From Branchiostoma floridae (taxonomy: Eukaryota > Chordata > Leptocardii > Amphioxiformes > Branchiostomatidae): a stretch of 62,000 nt of DNA. A program made the position numbers and the translations under genes. The notes below the pieces were generated by a model. The model was not told the origin of the DNA and searched no databases. It worked only from the letters and a program-made list of their open reading frames with translations. Every line of letters starts with the position of its first letter. The stretch's first letter is position 1. The stretch covers positions 3,042,419 through 3,104,418 of the forward strand of contig NC_049988.1 of assembly GCF_000003815.2 (NCBI RefSeq), read 5' to 3'. Shown in pieces: positions 44,737 through 56,474 of the stretch.

Positions 44737-45250
44737 AGAAGTTGTGGATGGATTTTGATGATATTTGGTAGGTAAGTAGGAAAGGAAGGTCAAGTTCGAA
44801 AATTGTATACCTGGCGTTTTCCTACGAGTCTGCAGCGATCTTCGTTCGTAAGTGCGTTGGCTGTAAAGACGATAACTCAAGAAGCTGTCCGTCGATGTAA
44901 GTTAGACATCCAGGTAGAACGATACACCAAAAAATAGTTACTCAAGCAACTGGATATGGTTTTGAAACGGTCAGACGTTTCGGAAAGAATCCACTTTCCT
45001 TCGTCAGTGACACTGAAGTAATCAAGAAGCTGTCGATAGATCTTGATGATATTTGGTAGGTGAGTAGCGGTTGTGGAAAGGAAGGTCAAGTTCGAAAATG
45101 ATATACCTGCCGTTTTCCTACGGGTCTGCAGCGAGCTTTGTACTCAAGTGCGTTTGTCTGTGGACAACATAAGACCAGAAATTGTGGATGGATCTCCATG
45201 ATATTTAGTCGATGGGTAGGGGTCGCAGAAGGGAAGGTCAAGTTTGATGA
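44737..45250. repeat. Dispersed repeat in three partial copies, with a Penelope-like insertion
   Basis: Copies of a segment (TTGATGATATTTGGTAGGT, GAAAGGAAGGTCAAGTTCG, CGTTTTCCTACG, GTCTGCAGCGA) start near 44745, 45035 and, more diverged, 45190. A separate stretch (about 44905-45020) interrupts the series between two copies of TCAAGAAGCTGTC and contains the hammerhead-like core described separately. Confidence 0.6.
44960..45025 (-). ncRNA. Hammerhead-ribozyme-like core
   Basis: On the minus strand the order is CTGACGA (45007-45001), a 6-bp stem GGAAAG/CTTTCC closed by a 6-base loop, then GAAAC (44981-44977). These are the conserved strands around stem II of the hammerhead ribozyme. A 3-bp stem III (ACG..CGT) and a GTT cleavage triplet can be drawn after it. 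Stem I pairs poorly, as in minimal or dimeric forms. Penelope-like retroelements are known to carry such motifs in their terminal repeats. Activity is not shown by the sequence. Confidence 0.5.
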
Positions 45251-45645
45251 TGACGAATTGCGGTACTGCAGCTGAGGTTCAATTTATAAGTTAAATTTTC
45301 TTGAAGTGCTAAGAACATGATTCTTTTAATTTGTGGATAGCTCTAGGGACTGGGAGTAAATGGTGTTTTACCTCCCTAGCAGCTTGTTGAGAACTGCAGT
45401 GGCCATTTTATTGCGTACTTTAGAGGAGAATAGCTCAAGCCTAGCTTAATGGATTTTTACTGCGTTTGGAAGGTAGATGGTTTAGGTGATGGTTTACATA
45501 ATAAGATGTATTCAATTTAATTCTGGTCCTCATTAACTTAATTAATCAGAAAAAAAAGGACATAGCTGCTGGTCACAATTCCGGAAAACTAGGTCATATT
45601 AAACATTAGTAATGTAGTATTACACAGGCGGTTTTTCAACCTTAA

Positions 45646-45800
45646 GGCTCAAAGGTAAGTGTTTGCAACGTTACATTCGTAGATAATGAAGTACATTTTC
45701 TTTTAGAATGCTCATTATACACAGAGATGAGCAAATCTCTCATAAGTACACTACATCTAGATAATAAATATGTGTGTTTAAGCAAGGACAAAATGTTCAA
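45646..45800 (+). mobile_element. LINE ORF2 C-terminal fragment next to an assembly gap
   Basis: The frame reads VCNVTFVDNEVHFLLECSLY and continues into the gap. It matches the Cys/His C-terminal motif of the LINE at 8868-9546 (EDESHFLLDCSLY). It is a separate, truncated CR1/Jockey-clade copy. Confidence 0.65.
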
Positions 45801-45900
45801 NNNNNNNNNNNNNNNNNNNNNNNNNNNNNNNNNNNNNNNNNNNNNNNNNNNNNNNNNNNNNNNNNNNNNNNNNNNNNNNNNNNNNNNNNNNNNNNNNNNN
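45801..45900. other. Assembly gap (100 N)
   Basis: Exactly 100 N interrupt a LINE fragment, so the gap length is nominal. Confidence 0.99.
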
Positions 45901-46982
45901 AAACTCCCTTCACAACAAACTACCTTCCTCGGCAAACTTCCTACAAGAGAACCTAGCCAACGTTGAAAATCGCGAACCACCCCCCTACATTATGAGTTGA
46001 ATTTACCTTCAAGTTATTACACTGCACAGCAATATTCACAGCGTTCCAATACAACTTAGCTGTTCATTATATGGGCAATGTACTTCTGTTAGTTTAACCT
46101 TGTACAGTTTCAGTTGTATTCGTCAGGAAATATGAATATTTATTCTTCAATATATTCATATATTGAAAAATAAATAGTCACATTTGCTGATGTATATATA
46201 TATATATGTATATATATAGATAGATAGATAGAGAGAGAGATACATACACACATACATACATACATACGTACCTATACATACTTTTAATACGGAAACGCAA
46301 GCAATGCGGAAACAAATAAACTGCTGGAATCTACAAAAGTACTTGAGTGTGCTTAAATTACCTTCTTAAACATCAAATATAATAGTAACATTATCAACAA
46401 ATACAAATCAAAATCTAATAGAAAAAAAAGGACATCAAAAATACGTTTATCCAATACAAAATGAAAAACAAACTAGGATATCACAAATACAAAGTTTACT
46501 TGGCTAATACAAAATCAGAAAAAAGATGGCACCCAGACTATTGGTCCCTGGTAATACAGTAGTTTAATTTCATTTCTACGAACTACTAAAACTGCATCTG
46601 TCACGGGCGGTGATAAATTAGTTCCACAGACATGAAATACATCACATACTTTCGAATATGTACATGTTAACCACAGCTCATTCTAACAGCAAATTTGTGA
46701 TCTTATCACACTGTGATGCAAGCAAGTTTCGTAGTCCGGAGAAGTGTTAGCTCTTTTGTTACTACTGTTAAGAGTTTGACACATCACATCATATCCGTCA
46801 TGGAAAGATGAACCTTATCTATAAGAGGGAATAGGGGTTTCCAAAAAAAGATCAAGGTAAAACATGTACATGTACTACAAGGTCTATCCCAATGTAGGCA
46901 CAATCAGCAAAACCTAAACCAAAATGTTGTTTAACGATAACAGCCGTGTCCTACAACCGTGCAGAAATTACTGTATTTATCT
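45901..46982. other. Spacer and probable 3' UTR of the kelch-like gene
   Basis: No ORF of interest is seen. A TA/GATA-type microsatellite lies at 46191-46270. The stretch next to 46983 is A/T-rich and is likely the 3' UTR of the minus-strand gene, but no poly(A) signal was assigned. Confidence 0.5.
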
Positions 46983-49900
46983 TTATCCTTTGAGATACGG
47001 TGGATATATCCGTGGCATCAGGCAATGAGGTATATGCCCTGAGTAGCTCGTAATGTCATTAGGCAGATCGGCCTTCAACTGTCTCCAGGTATCAGCAGGC
47101 CTGTCATACACATAAACCAGATATAAACTGTATTTGTCTTCTTCAATGTCTTTAGAATTAGTACAGCGCTGCCAGTCCCCTTTCTTGTCTGTAGTACAGC
47201 TTAACAAAATGTGCAGCTGGTTCTCCATTACAAAAAGATGGGAATAATTTCTACTTCCAATATCAAGGTTTCCTGGTTTCTGCCAGCCTTGCAGTTTCTG
47301 CCATTGGTCTGACTCTGTATCGTACACAATGATCTGATTAAAGTCCAAATCTGTCCAGAAAATCTCTGTTCCCATGGCAACGGCGGTGTTGATATCAGGA
47401 GGGGGTTCGGGTGAGCTCAGCTTGCACCAGCAGTTCTGGCTCGCGTCGTAGCGATGCACTTCTGTGCTTGTGATGAAATAGAGGTGTGAATTGCAGGACA
47501 ATGCTGCACTGAAGTCGTATGTACAATAGTCAAGTTCCAGCTGTGAACACTCCATCCACATGTCCCTGTGTCGGATGTACTTTCTCATCCGCACCACATT
47601 TTCTTCCAGATTTTCAACAAGGTAGTATAAAGTCCGATCAACTTCAACAAGGCGCTCTTCAACCATATCGTTTTCCCATCTCCGCCACCGAGATACTGAA
47701 GAAATACCAGCAGGTTCCCACACATTCCTCACATGGCTGTACTTAAACAGGGACAACTTACGGGAATCCTCTAACTCGTTTGCAAGGATGCATATATCAT
47801 TATCACTGGTGACTGTCAAGGCTTGGATTTCAGGTAGGTCCCCAGGTTCGTATCTGCACTTGATGTACTTGCCTTCGTGAGGGTTCATGAAAAGGAACTT
47901 GTCCGAACTGGAGAGAACAGAATACAATGAAAGCTGTCAATTCGAGTTTCACGACCTCACACTTTTGACAAATGATGTCAACCTTTTCGAGTGACATATA
48001 ATAAAAATTTCTCCCAAAATCCAATCATTTTGAGGTTTTATCAAGCACCACATAAGAAATACCAATCCTGCCAAGCCCTCTTGAGTCACGCTGTTCACAA
48101 ACACACACACACACACATACACAAACACATACACATACACAAACACACACACACAAGAGCTTCAGTATACCTATAGTAAGTGTCGGAATAAGGTGCATGT
48201 CGGAGTACTTTCATCAATGTGCATTGTAAGACCTCAAAATCAGGAATGGCGCATTGTGCAAGGATAGTTTACAACCTAGAAAGTTAAACAAAAGAGAAGT
48301 AGTACATACTCTCTATGGGACAGAAAAGCCATTTCTATGAACATCCCATGCCTCGGTTTCAGGGTGGGGTTCCCTTTCTGTACCACATTCCTGATGACCT
48401 CAGAACTCCCAGGATCCTCCCTGACCAGGGGGTGATCCAAGATGGCTGCCGTGTCATCTGAGGTCAGCAGGTTGAAGCGGACGTGAGGGAGGATGCTGGG
48501 TAGGTGGTGCTGTCTGTAGGGTACAAGATAAGGATGGGTAAAGGTGAAACGTCACCGTGTCAATACAATATGTTTATTTCATGTGAAAACAAGATGAAGA
48601 TGTACGTCTCAATCACTGACACCCACCTGTCCTCCTTGCTGTGCTGCACCCATCTCACCACAGCCTCCCACACTGTTGTCTCCTCTTTAACATCCAGCTC
48701 ATCGTGGCTGATGACCTCAGTCAGCTGATGCACACTCAGGCTGCAAAACTCCTCGCTGGAGGCAACCTGTGGAGGTTCAGAGTAGAGGTACTAGTACATA
48801 TTTTTGTACTGTTTATTTTCAAACATATACAAAGTTTGTATGGGACAGATTTATTACTGCATTAAGGTTGTGCGGAACAGAATCACAGGTATGTAGTGAA
48901 ATACTGTAATTCACTTTATCTTCACGGTACCAAATTTTCACGGTCTGAGAAAATTGAACTTGTTCTCGGAACTAAATGTTCACTGTCGAGGCAAGTGCGC
49001 ATGAAAAAAGTCTGTGAATTATTTTTTATCGGTAATGATAAGTTCACGCTACAGTCGTCACCGTGAAAACCGTGAACATAACATTTACAGTGAAAAAATC
49101 AGGACTTACAGTATGGTCTTGTAAACACTGTAGTGTCAGACCATTCTTAATACTTTCCCTTTCTGTCAGCCAGAGTGTCCCATCAACCTTAGCAATCATG
49201 TTTATTTTATCTCATTGCCCAGTACAAACTCGTGCCACAAACACTTAAACTTACTCAATTAGATCTTAGCACTGAGAAGACTGTTTACAAAGCAATATCA
49301 GCTTTCAAACTTAATGGACAAATCATCATAGTATAATAAATTTTCAATGTACCTTGAGGGACAACAGCAAAGCTGGAACTTTTTCAAATGAATTATATGG
49401 ACTAGCTCTAGCCATGGGAATTTTTTTCCCGTCGTTTGGAGAAGGACATGATCATATGATGAAAATGAGGAGATGTAGACAAGAAAACAGGGATTTCCGT
49501 CCACGGCGGTCAGTTGCTAGGGTATTCTTTCCCGTTGCTATGCGAGTTCGACAGAGTATCGGGTTACAAGAGGCCGACTATTTTCTAACCGTAAAATATT
49601 TGAAAATAAACAAAATGTTATGACAAGGAAAGTGTATTCAAAATAAGATGAAATTCGCAATTTTAGATAGTTTGAATCTTCCCGTTTGAATGGAGATAGT
49701 TGTTTTGTTTCGATTTTGCTTCCAAAGGCGAATATTTTCCGTTTCAAGGAAGGCCTTCAATTTGACCATACTCTTGATAAGATGGGCCGCAAGTGCCACG
49801 GCAAATTCTCGATTTTTATATTTTTCGTCATCTGAGAGGCAAATAAAACTTTTTGTTTTTGGGATTTTTTAATTTTTGATTTTAAGCAAAGTTACAATCA

Positions 49901-52282
49901 AAAATATGCATTAAAATGGCATTTTTCGCACTTAATTACCAATAATTCAAAATCGAAGGCATTTTAAAAAAATCCCAAAAACAGAAATCTCGGGAAAACC
50001 GTTGCGGTCATTTTGAGCTGTCAATGAGTTAAGTTGGACTCTTCTTGGTGGAGATCTTAAACGATGTTTACACGCATGTCATGCCGCGCGGAGAGCGGGA
50101 GGGTGTAATTGATACCGGCGTAAACAACACTTATGATATTCAAGGTCACCAACAAAAACGCCAGTAGCTTTGTTACATATTACAGGTCCGCAACAGAGTG
50201 AAAGCATAGATGTACTGTCCAGAAAATTGTTGTATTGGTTAAAAACTATGTTTTTTGCCTGATTCAAGTTAGTTGGTGGGAAAAAGCCAGAAAGCACGGT
50301 TTTACCTGCAATGACCGCAGATGACCTAAATAGAACACGGGTTCGGTTCGAACTACGTCAGATCGAACATCATGGAAGAAGGTTCGAATTCGACTAGACA
50401 TGGGAAGTTTTGAGCCCGTATTTGACCACCGTGGTCCATGAAATTTAATTATAAATATCTGTTTTGCAGATATATCCATCCAAGTGTGCATGTCATGTTA
50501 GGCACAATATAAGAGCGCTATTTGGGACATTTGCCTAACTAATTATAAAGACTGACCTCAGTAAAGTGCCTAACAATCCACTGCTGACAACGACTCCGGA
50601 CAATATCCTGGGAATAGACATCAGCAAACTTGTACAGGTCCACACAGGTGGAGCGCTCCACTTTCATGTTTTTCACCATGTACTTGCTGCAGGTGTCTCT
50701 CACATAGTCCAGTTGGAGGAGGTCGGCTGCCTGGTACAGGGGCTGCACTTTGTCCAGGGACACATGGAGGGTTCCCGAGTAGATGTAACTCAGGATCTCC
50801 CCAAACATGTCTGCATCCAAACCCTGCAAAATTATATGATGGTCCAAACATTTACCACAATAAGTTATCATTATCAGTGTAACATTAGTGGGGAAATACA
50901 TCACAATTGATTATAAAAAGGACAATTTTTCATCTCCCAACACCTCCAGCGTTACAAGACTGTTAAAATCCCTAGGATGAAAAACCTTAGAGAAACACAG
51001 AAGGATTGCATGGGTTGGAATGCTATACAAAATCCAACATGGATCAGCACAGTGTCCTTTTATTATGATTCAAGGAGCAGGTTAGTCGACCACATCGGAT
51101 CCGGAGTTGGTGACTCTACAATTTAAATCACCCGAATGGAGGTGTGGCGCTCCACGTTCGTATTAGCCATCGAAAGGGTATGAACCTTGATTCATACTGT
51201 CTATGAAAAGAAAACTTGATAGAAAGATGTTAATGATATTTTCAGATAATTTTATTTTATTTATTTATTTATTTATTGATCTTTAGGGTAGTCCCTTCAG
51301 TTAACGTAGTAACTGATTTCCAAGGGAGCCCTAATTAGATAGAGCCGAGGTGTTGTTTTTTTGTAATGGTTTTGTTAGTTGGGCATTCACAAATATCAGT
51401 GTATTCAGTCCGTTGCACATGAAATCATCAGCTGGACTGTTCTAGATACAGCCCTCTTCATGTGAGACAAGAAGTACATACTACAGTCACGCTTTTACTG
51501 TCAAAAGAAAGCCAAAATATCATACAATTAAATTCTTACTTCTGTGTACTTAAATTCATCACTTACTTCTGAAGAGAGCAAAATTTAAAAAAGCATACCA
51601 AGTTAGGCACACTGTCCAGCGTAGCACAAAATTGAAAGGTTACATACCAAAAATGTCTCAGTGTCTGCCGCTTGTAACACACAGCGCAAAAGGCTCATGA
51701 ACCAAATGAATGCTTTTGTTATTCAAGTATGTTGTTCAAAATGAATGTTGTCAAAAATCAATTCATGAAAACTTTAATTAATTCACCAACCACTCATCTC
51801 AGGCAACTAGCAATGGAGCGCCAACGCGAGAAAAAAGCGTGCCATGTTAGGGCACCTCCCGTTGACCTAATTGGGGAGGGGGGCATAGCAAGGGATACGT
51901 CAAGGGAAATTTAGTTAAAACATTGTTGGATTTGGTAAACAATGGATCTCATCTTATGTTCTCTAGGATGCGTAGCATCTTTGAAAGTTTCACTTCATTC
52001 TAACCACACGTCACGCCAACCTACCTGTAAAACAACCGTCTTCTGACGACTTTCCGCCATGTCACTTGTAAACATGGCCCTGAAGTAGGGGCTGGCCGCG
52101 GACAGAACAAGCCGATGGCAGGGAAACCGCCGGCCTTCGACTTCAAGGACGACATCCTGCAGTACCCCAGCCTTCTGTAAGTCACCCACAGTTCCAAAAA
52201 ACCCTTGCAAGTAGCGCCAGTCTTGGTAGGAACAAGAAAGAACTGCGGTGGTACGGGATTCTTCTTGGCTTCCGGCAGCCAT
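46983..52282 (-). CDS. Kelch-like protein (BTB-BACK-kelch, 597 aa), probable CUL3 adaptor
   Basis: The minus-strand exons are 52282-52025, 50823-50557, 48766-48627, 48513-48310 and 47907-46983. Borders are GT..AG with phases 0, 0, 2, 2, and the joined frame has 597 codons. Residues about 38-140 form a BTB domain ([41 protein letters not shown]). Residues about 141-245 form a BACK domain ([38 protein letters not shown]). From about 275 the last exon encodes the kelch beta-propeller, with weakly conserved blades (IYSCGG-like motifs are poor, but repeated W-L and YD-T-W strands are seen). Family members dimerise through BTB, bind CUL3 and recruit ubiquitination substrates through the propeller. 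The length is typical. The start is chosen as the ATG of [10 protein letters not shown] after an upstream in-frame run of ATG/ATC codons. I do not assign a numbered KLHL orthologue. Confidence 0.88.
48098..48155. repeat. (CA)n microsatellite in kelch-gene intron
   Basis: A CA-rich tract with ATACACAA interruptions lies in intron 4 between the exons at 48310 and 47907. Confidence 0.85.
48904..49111. mobile_element. TA-flanked MITE in kelch-gene intron
   Basis: A 208-bp segment is bounded by CTGTAATTC on the left and GACTTACAG on the right, which pair with one mismatch. TA dinucleotides flank it on both sides (48902-48903 and 49112-49113). The interior repeats TTCACGGT and CACGGT words. The short TIR and TA target suggest a Tc1/mariner-type MITE. 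Confidence 0.5.
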
Positions 52283-52426
52283 GTTGATGATGATGATAAT
52301 GACGATAATGTCATGACCCCAAGTTGGGAGACAAGCACTGATGACCCAGATCATGTAGCAGTAAGAGTGCCAACATAACCTCTTGATATGGAAGGATGCC
52401 TACCATAAGATGTAAATTACCGATAT

Positions 52427-52460
52427 CAAGGAGGTTGAAAGTGGAATTTCAACCTCCTTG
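52427..52460. repeat. Perfect 14-bp inverted repeat (CAAGGAGGTTGAAA)
   Basis: CAAGGAGGTTGAAA is followed after six bases by its exact complement. The same word family recurs at 54284, 54446, 54480 and 55924, so this is probably the fused ends of a MITE family. Confidence 0.7.
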
Positions 52461-52740
52461 CCAATATTGATATATATAACGGCTTACTTTGGCTACCTTG
52501 AATTCCACCACTAGGTGTCTTACAGTAAGAGTCAACTTTGTCTGGCTGCTATTGATTGCATTGTTTGGTATGCTATTTGGGACTTTAAATGTTTACTTCT
52601 TACATCTTACTAAAGCATTGGCAATAACAACTTTCTGCAAGGGAGCGATTATAAAAGTCAGCTTTTGAAAAATCAGTTTTGACACAGGTAATAATGAGCT
52701 TAGACATCATAGGTCAGAAAACATTTATTATACACATGTT

Positions 52741-52970
52741 AAGGTGGTACGTATCTCACTGCGCTTGGGAAACCGGTGTGGCACTGCGGGGTTCGAAAGA
52801 TTACATAGATAATGAACGAAATTTCTTGCACTTTGCGTATTTTGCTTAATAAGTCATACTTTTAAGTATTACGCAATAACTAAATGATAAAAAGAAATCG
52901 GCGAAAATAACAGTCCAGTGAACAAAACCCACAGTGCCGCACCGGTGCTCCACGTGTTGTGAGATACCTT
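52741..52970. mobile_element. MITE-like element with imperfect TIRs of about 48 bp
   Basis: The left end (GGTGGTACGTATCTCACTGC, then ACCGGTGTGGCACTGCGGG) and the right end, read in reverse complement (GGTATCTCACAACACG, then CACCGGTGCGGCACTG), align over about 48 bp with mismatches. The interior is A/T-rich with no ORF. Target duplication is unclear. Confidence 0.5.
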
Positions 52971-53096
52971 CTTTAGTTTGAGCTTCAATCTTATGGTAAT
53001 ATGATATGAGTCGCACTTCATTTGGTTACATGACATACCAGATAAAGTTCATAAGAAATTCACACCAGAAAGGACCACTGATCGAGTCTTTTTTGT

Positions 53097-53185
53097 CTTT
53101 CGCCGCGCTTCCGCGGCGAAAGGCAATCAGACTGATATTAGATTGCTGTCCGTCTGTCCGTCCGTCCGTCCGGGTCGACCATGCC
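53097..53185. repeat. GC-rich 11-bp hairpin followed by (TCCG)n
   Basis: CTTTCGCCGCG and CGCGGCGAAAG form a perfect stem with a 4-base loop (53097-53122). About 30 bp later a run of GTCCGTCC repeats begins. It is probably one terminus of a dispersed element. The surrounding open frames are not convincing. Confidence 0.6.
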
Positions 53186-54981
53186 ATACCGTGCTAGCGA
53201 GATATTCTACCCTGCAGATTCGATGGTATTGCCAAAGGCCATGCAAGTACTAGTATGTATGACATACGTATCGGCCTGCCATGAATGTGCAGCTTGGTTT
53301 ATACATGGCTTATTAGCAGGAATAAAGGACCTGCAATGTGCCCTGCACAACGTATTTGTAGACGTCTATTCAACCAAAGACCTCCGCGATTCAACTTGTA
53401 CTATATCTGCAAGGTAAAGAGAAAACATTTAAGGTATCTTTACGTACGTGTATTCGATGGATATCAGTCACACTTCGTTTCTCTTAGTGAACGCGGCGCG
53501 TACGAAAGGGTCCAAACGTTGTGGTGTCTTTCCTCCCAGTAGGTAGGGGTAGGTCGGACCTTATGATTAGGCGGTCAAGAAACACTGGGCAAGTTCCAAG
53601 GACGTTATCGTCCTTGGCAAGTTCAGAGCATAACAACGTTACAATGCCAGCAGTTGAAGGAAATCTTCATCTCACAATCTGTCACTACCACACGGCAATA
53701 TTGCAATGTAATTGTGGAATATAGCGTTTTTCGTGTGCGTAGAAATGAAAAAGAAATTTTCTTTGACACGGGTGGGCGCAAAGCATCATGGGGCAGCAAA
53801 GAAAGTAGATAGCGGGGAACCCCCTACAGCTGTAGGATCAACCAATCAGAGGTGCGTATTGCGATCACGTGCACGTCTTAGCTAGCTGCAAGCGTAAAAA
53901 ATCCTGGAATTGGGCGGGCAGTCTTCAATCCCAGTGTCAAAGATATTTCCACGGCTTGCGGAGCTAGCGGCAATGCGAAAAAAATCCTCGGCTTGCGCTG
54001 AGGAACTGGGCGGGCAGTCTTCAGTCCCAATGCCGTCGACTGGACAGCGGCAAGCACGTCGCTAGCTCGTGAAACACACAATGACGTAATTGCTGTTTGT
54101 TTTACTAGGGGTGAAACCGTCATTTCACCATGTTTCACTCTTTTGTCACGTAGGTGCAATATTTGCTTTCACCCTTCCATATTTACATGGGAACAATGCG
54201 AATCCGGGTGACACATTTTCACCGTGTTTCACCAACATTCACCCATTATGTGCCATTTTCACCGTACGCCGTGTGGTAATGATCAAGGAGGTTAAAAAGA
54301 GATGGTAGTTGCAATGGAAAGAGATCCTAAAATCTTCCTAAACTTCAACCTACACAAGAACAGCATCGGCTGTCCCGACATAGTCAGGAGAAAAGCAAGG
54401 TAAGGGGTGGACACAATAAACTATACAGCAAAATATGACTCTTAGCAAGGAGGTTAACCTCGTTGCTTTTAGTCCTTCTTTAACCTCCTTGCTTTTAGTC
54501 TTCAGATGCGCCATATGCATGACGGGTAAAATGTTGATTTGTACCTGTTTTTACAGATTTCATGTTTTTAAGAAACTGACAAATGTCGTAAGTGTTGTCC
54601 AAAATTTAACATTATTTGGCGGATATCCACAGTATTTGTTGTAGCATTCTAAAGCTATGAAAACTTCATAACTAAATAAAATGATAACATGCTCTTGGCC
54701 ACAAAAGAAGTGACCAACAGTAATTATATTGTCTGGCTATGTTACATTTGCTATTTGACCTGGAGTCCAAATTTCTGGAGAATCATTATTTGTTTGATTG
54801 TTTGGTTGTTTGGAGGTTTGGTTGTTGAACCTCATATTTAAAACAAGGAGAGTTTTCGGTTTTTACAGTGAGTAGGTTAGTTCCAGTGCCACAAAGCCTG
54901 TGTCTACATCGAACATGTGTCTAGTTGTAACATATTTTGATTACCCCACAACTCGCTCATTTTTGCATCCCCTTTCCTTAC
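53186..54981. other. Intergenic region, repeat-rich
   Basis: No gene is supported. Positions 53890-54040 contain two copies of a GGGCGGGCAGTCTTCA block. Positions 54107-54265 are rich in TTTCACC words. Positions 54284-54491 are bounded by inverted CAAGGAGGTTAAA ends (208 bp) and look like a MITE, with a further CAAGGAGGTTAA at 54446. Confidence 0.5.
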
Positions 54982-55129
54982 AGAGAGAGCATTAAGCAGG
55001 TAGCTAAGCTGTTGGTGCAGATCCATGCCTTGGACCACGCCCTGCAGGTCGCCAGAGAACACAGCCTCAAGGATCTCAAACAGATGGTTGTCGGGCGGTA
55101 GCACATGGTTACCACACAGGATACTATAC
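54982..55129 (-). CDS. Isolated candidate exon of unknown gene
   Basis: On the minus strand about 49 codons (MYSILCGNHVLPPDNHLF, then FEILEAVFSGDLQ) lie between a possible acceptor CTGAAG and a good donor GTAAGG. The composition (helical, balanced, no low complexity) looks protein-coding. I do not recognise the family, and neighbouring exons are not visible. It could belong to a gene whose other exons diverge or are lost, or be chance. Confidence 0.3.
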
Positions 55130-56474
55130 ATCCTTCAGAAACTTGGGAACATGGGCTTTCAAAAAACTTACCACCTGTAGCTTTTACACTGGTCAGCTTG
55201 TGGTCATCTCATATGGTAAAGGATATCTAGTCCATTGTATAGTAAGTCCTTTCATGAACTAGTGATATTGAGTAGCACAAACTTAGATGGGGGAGGGGAG
55301 GACCAGGTCGGATCAAAGAAATCTCCAATTGTTTCCATCTCATGTGAACTGGGTTGACAGACATGATGTAAGATTTTGGTGTAGAAATGGCCATTGTAAC
55401 AAACCTATAATTACCGGTATGTAATTTTAGTACGCCTTATTCTTATAAAGGATTCATACCTTCTGTAACATCTGGAGTCTGTACATGTTCATAGTGTGTA
55501 CTGGTGCAGTCTCTCTGCTAGCAGGTAGTGAAGAAATACAGTCAGAATATGATGTCCTTTCCACTTTTACATTGTACAACTCAAGTGATGGCTATCATGA
55601 GGAAATATCTGCCTTTGATCAACATTCATTGAACGGAAAAAAAGCATCCATCCTGAATCTTAGCACATTCTAATCGTGTTTGGTGAAGACTGGTGACAGT
55701 GTATAGATTGACTTGAGTAGGGAACTGTGAGCATTGTACATACAGGAAAGATGTGAAAGCTATATACAATGTATCTACTGAGTTTTGTGGAGGTCTACTG
55801 TCAAAAGAGTCAAATAAAACTTGATTTTTTTTTTTTTGCATACAAAAATCGTTACCGACTGAATTTGTCAGTTATTCTATTTATGAATCTCCTAAAGGCA
55901 CAGCATCAAGTTCTCTGACGAGGTCTTTTTTAACCTCCTTGGTGTTATTAAACAGCCGTCGGGGTCTCGCTGGCGGCGTCTCGCGTCCTCCCCAGCCATG
56001 TGGAAATTTTGGAAGGTCGGTGACCGGAGAGAGCTCGCCCGGAACGTCGCATGTATAGACAACTACTTTTGTATAGTTGCATATGTTGGAACAAATAGCA
56101 ATTTATTACAGGCCTGCGATAACAAAACCTACTAGTATATTGTTTTCGTTGGCGTCCATGGGCGCCACCATTTTGTCCCAAGGGAGTGTCGCATGTTGGG
56201 AAGGGGTGTCGCGATTTTGATGTGTTATTACGATGTTACAATTTTAGGACCATATATCCGTGCACAAAATAAAGCGCTTATATACCGACGCTTTCGATCA
56301 GTCCTCTGATCCTTCTCAAGTTGAAATGACCCAGAGCCTAAGTCACGATGGGAGAATACCTCTATGAACCCAGAGCCTAAGTCACGATGTGGAGAATTAC
56401 CTCTATGAAATCCAGAATTGTGCAGAGATCTGACGTGGGGTGGGTGGCGGTTGCATGTGGAAAATTGCTTACTA
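55130..56474. other. Intergenic region
   Basis: No gene is supported. A lone TTTTTTAACCTCCTTG terminus lies at 55926-55941. A partly repeated CCCAGAGCCTAAGTCACGATG occurs twice near 56330-56385 (written here in full only once, 20 of its bases being CCAGAGCCTAAGTCACGATG). Confidence 0.45.
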
